DNA of 42,649 nucleotides from Chloracidobacterium sp. UBA3360 (GTDB lineage: Bacteria; Acidobacteriota; Blastocatellia; Pyrinomonadales; Pyrinomonadaceae), in assembly GCA_002360555.1 (NCBI GenBank), contig DEQS01000012.1, positions 3,397 to 46,045 on the forward strand, given 5' to 3'. How positions within the stretch are numbered: position 1 is the first letter of the stretch; every line of letters starts with the position of its first letter. The translations under genes and the position numbers were made by a program. Of this stretch, positions 40,724 to 42,649 are shown piece by piece. The notes beneath the pieces were generated by a model. That model searched no databases and had not been told where the DNA came from. It worked only from the letters and a program-made list of their open reading frames with translations.

Positions 40724-41017
40724 ATGAGAGAGATCTTTGTCATTCTCGTTGTGATATTGGTCTTGCTCGGATTGACTGCGCTTCGCTATCGCAAACAGAT
40801 CGCCGGCATACTTGGCCTTGCACGCGCGCTAAAAGAGGCGAAAGATGCTGTCGGACATTCGCGCGTAATCAGTTCGGATGAAAAGACCAGCATTCCTTTG
40901 GTAAATTGTTCAAAGTGCGGCGTCTGGGTCCCGCAAAACAAGGCGAGAAAGATCGGTGAGATATTTTATTGCTCGGACGAATGCCTGTCGGTAGCGTCGG
41001 TGTCAGCCGACGCGTAA
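40724..41017 (+). CDS. small membrane-anchored zinc-finger protein (PP0621-like)
   Basis: A 97-residue protein with an N-terminal transmembrane helix (residues 4-20), a helical linker and a C-terminal zinc finger: C62, C65, C83 and C87 in NCSKCGVWVP and FYCSDEC. This layout matches the PP0621 family, often found beside type IV pilus genes. It directly follows the TPR gene (no gap) and converges on the prepilin peptidase gene, 3 nt away. A pilus-related role is inferred from position only. Confidence 0.78.
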   Translation: MREIFVILVVILVLLGLTALRYRKQIAGILGLARALKEAKDAVGHSRVISSDEKTSIPLVNCSKCGVWVPQNKARKIGEIFYCSDECLSVASVSADA

Positions 41018-41020
41018 AAA

Positions 41021-41914
41021 TCACATAAACTTCGCCAGATACCACGCGATCATCTTGTCGCCGAACAGTAACGCCACGATCGAGCCGATGCCGAGAAAGA
41101 TGCCAAATGGTATCTGCGTCTGCAGATCCTTGTCCTTTTGCCGCGAGATTAGTGCGACGCCGGCGATAGCCCCTGTGAACGCTCCGATAAATATTGTCAG
41201 TATCGTTAGCCTCCATCCGAGCAAAGCCCCGATCCCGAACAACAGCTTTACATCCCCAAGCCCCATTGCATCGACGCCGCGAAGCAGTTTCCAGATCGCA
41301 CCGACGAGCCACAAAGAGCCGCCGCCGATGAGCGCTCCGAATAATGCTCCGACAAGCGAAACCGCCCACGGCGGCCAGCCGTGCAGCGACGAGACCGGCG
41401 AATATGTCGTGTCCGAGAAATAATTTGCGTCCGTGAACACCAGCGGATACGCGACCCGCACTACCACGGCTATGACAAACATCGGATAAGTAATGACGTT
41501 TGGCAAGATCATGTGCTCAGCGTCGATAAATATGAGTGCGAGCATCGCCGCGACGAACGCAAGGGCCACCGGCAGATAAGGTGTCAGCCCGATCTGCCAA
41601 TACACGAGACAAAAAACGAGCGCCGTGAGCAGCTCGACCGCCGGATAACGCCACGCGATCGGTTCTTTGCAGTTCGCGCATTTACCGCCAAGCATCAGCC
41701 AGCCGAGGATCGGGATATTGTGATAAAACTTGATCGCGTTTTCGCAATTAGGACATTTTGATGGCGTCAGCAGCGACTTTTCGTTCGGCACGCGATAGAT
41801 GACGACGTTCAAAAAGCTGCCGATACAGGCTCCGAGAACGAATACAAAAATTAACCCGGCCCATTCGGGTATACCGAGTGCCGCCTCAAGCGAAGCTAAA
41901 AGTATTATCTGCAT
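41021..41914 (-). CDS. pilD: prepilin peptidase / N-methyltransferase (A24)
   Basis: Cleaves and N-methylates type IV pilin-like precursors at the inner membrane. The 297-residue protein has the N-terminal zinc/methyltransferase loop CPNC (54-57) and CANC (79-82), about eight hydrophobic helices, and the two aspartates of the aspartic protease site: D131 in FIDAEHMILPN and D221 in GLGDVKL. The NVVIYRVP motif near the start is typical. A roughly 30-residue loop with YFSDTTYSPVSSLHGWPPW lies between the catalytic helices. No pilin or type II secretion gene is in the window. Confidence 0.94.
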   Translation of the reverse strand: MQIILLASLEAALGIPEWAGLIFVFVLGACIGSFLNVVIYRVPNEKSLLTPSKCPNCENAIKFYHNIPILGWLMLGGKCANCKEPIAWRYPAVELLTALVFCLVYWQIGLTPYLPVALAFVAAMLALIFIDAEHMILPNVITYPMFVIAVVVRVAYPLVFTDANYFSDTTYSPVSSLHGWPPWAVSLVGALFGALIGGGSLWLVGAIWKLLRGVDAMGLGDVKLLFGIGALLGWRLTILTIFIGAFTGAIAGVALISRQKDKDLQTQIPFGIFLGIGSIVALLFGDKMIAWYLAKFM

Positions 41915-42182
41915 TTGTTGTAAAGTGTCGGTACCCGCCAGCGTCAGCGGGTGGGTTCTTAAGCAAGAATTCCCGCTCGAAATAATAATAAAACTATCGC
42001 GAATAAAAGGAAAGATGAGAAAAAATCCTCGGGCAAAATATTACAGACAGTATTTTAATGAAGTCTGCCATCAGAGTCGCATATGGATACCATAAGAAAC
42101 TTTGATCAGGATTGTTTATTATTTGAAATACGTGTAGTATCACAGAAATCTTCCATTACAATTTTCTAAAAGAGGAGACTTA
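41915..42182. other. intergenic region, divergent promoters
   Basis: No gene is seen in these 268 bases. A short hairpin (CCCGC 41934-41938 with GCGGG 41947-41951) lies near the prepilin peptidase start and resembles the other GC-rich intergenic palindromes. The right half is AT-rich and contains the promoter listed separately. Confidence 0.5.
42112..42140 (+). promoter_or_regulatory. sigma-70 promoter for the secreted protein gene at 42183
   Basis: TTGTTT (42112-42117) and TAGTAT (42135-42140) are separated by 17 nt. Transcription would start near 42147, with GAGGAG located about 5 nt before the ATG. Confidence 0.5.
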
Positions 42183-42649
42183 ATGAGATCCATCACCATC
42201 TTGCTGTCCGTCATTTTTCTGTTCGTATTAGTTACAAATTTCCTGCCGCATATCTCTAAGGTATCCGCGCAAAGTATCACTGCCGCGCCGCAATCCACGC
42301 CGGAAAGGGCACTTAATAATCAAGATATAGTCGATTTGATCGACGAGTTGAAAGTGGGCCTTCCCGACTTTATCGATGACGAAGACGCAGTTGCGGAGAT
42401 CGAAGATAAATGGGCCGCACACGAAGGCCTTGTGGGCAAGACGAATTCGCAGGTAGCTCGGCTGCTGTTCGATGACGTGAGATCCGTGATCGACGACAAA
42501 GCGACACTCGACGCCATCTGGAAAAAATGGAACGAGTCAGACGAAGAAGATCAGGAAGAAGACAACACCTCGACGGCAAAGCCTACAACGCAGTCGGTCA
42601 CGCCCAGACAGCAGTCCGCGGAAGAGGGTGATCCGCTCAACGAAGACGA
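42183..42649 (+). CDS. secreted acidic protein, C-terminally cut by the window edge
   Basis: An open frame of 155 codons without a stop runs to the window end. A signal peptide (residues 1 to about 30, hydrophobic core ILLSVIFLFVLVTNFL) ends near VSAQ. The mature part has two similar helical, acidic segments: DIVDLIDELKVGLPDFIDDEDAVAEIEDKW and ARLLFDDVRSVIDDKATLDAIWKKW. A highly acidic Glu/Asp/Gln stretch and a Thr/Gln/Pro-rich region follow. The GAGGAG site and promoter upstream support a real gene. I recognise no family. Confidence 0.72.
   Translation, partial: MRSITILLSVIFLFVLVTNFLPHISKVSAQSITAAPQSTPERALNNQDIVDLIDELKVGLPDFIDDEDAVAEIEDKWAAHEGLVGKTNSQVARLLFDDVRSVIDDKATLDAIWKKWNESDEEDQEEDNTSTAKPTTQSVTPRQQSAEEGDPLNED

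Overview
The window is a stretch of ordinary bacterial chromosome with moderate GC, densely coded on both strands. I see no prophage, insertion sequence, CRISPR array or defence island. The gene mix suggests an Acidobacteriota genome, perhaps Blastocatellia/Pyrinomonadaceae. It includes a secreted ten-Asp-box VPS10-like protein, a DUF6526 protein, an Atg22/UMF1-type transporter, a class-3 ProRS ending in Tyr, a pair of secreted M16 proteases and many palindromic intergenic repeats. That placement is inference from memory of such genomes, not a database result.

Layout. Bases 1-1714 (minus) hold an Mla-type lipid transport operon, mlaE-mlaF-mlaD, with mlaD cut by the window edge. Bases 1842-3750 (minus) hold an ECF sigma factor, a zinc-binding anti-sigma factor and a Spy/CpxP-like periplasmic protein, closed by a clear terminator. 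A small membrane-protein reading frame broken by one in-frame TGA follows, then proS and the divergent proline dehydrogenase. Bases 7104-9699 hold a zinc-ribbon membrane protein, a yeast-Fcy1-like cytosine deaminase and a CoA transferase. Bases 9707-21400 hold the VPS10/BNR protein, thiolase, 3-hydroxybutyryl-CoA dehydrogenase, the catalytic and non-catalytic M16 pair, a UbiD-family decarboxylase and a membrane-anchored metallophosphoesterase. Bases 21415-26693 hold a secreted nucleotide pyrophosphatase/phosphodiesterase, two paralogous lipoproteins flanking a DUF4031 gene, a VOC-cupin fusion, OsmC and small unknowns. Bases 26704-34640 hold asnS, an MsbA-like exporter, an AmgK/MurU-like cell-wall recycling pair and a UMF1 transporter. 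Bases 34688-42649 hold LOG and AIM24 proteins, a PEP-phosphotransferase, a polysaccharide export protein, the RNase P RNA gene, a ribbon-helix-helix protein, a TPR protein, a prepilin peptidase and the start of a secreted protein.

How the genes work together. Three themes recur. The first is envelope maintenance: Mla lipid transport, the sigma/anti-sigma/Spy operon, murein recycling and polysaccharide export. The second is acyl-CoA chemistry: thiolase, 3-hydroxybutyryl-CoA dehydrogenase and CoA transferase. The third is secreted protein and phosphoester turnover.

The most unusual signals concern small repeats that intrude on genes. A ~130-bp direct repeat flanks the DUF4031 gene; its second copy appears to supply a -10 box, a GTG start and most of a lipoprotein signal peptide. 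A palindrome sits in frame inside the VOC-cupin gene. Several genes without a Shine-Dalgarno sequence have a TANNNT box 6-9 nt before the start codon, which suggests leaderless transcripts. I did not find a convincing wholly new multi-gene system.
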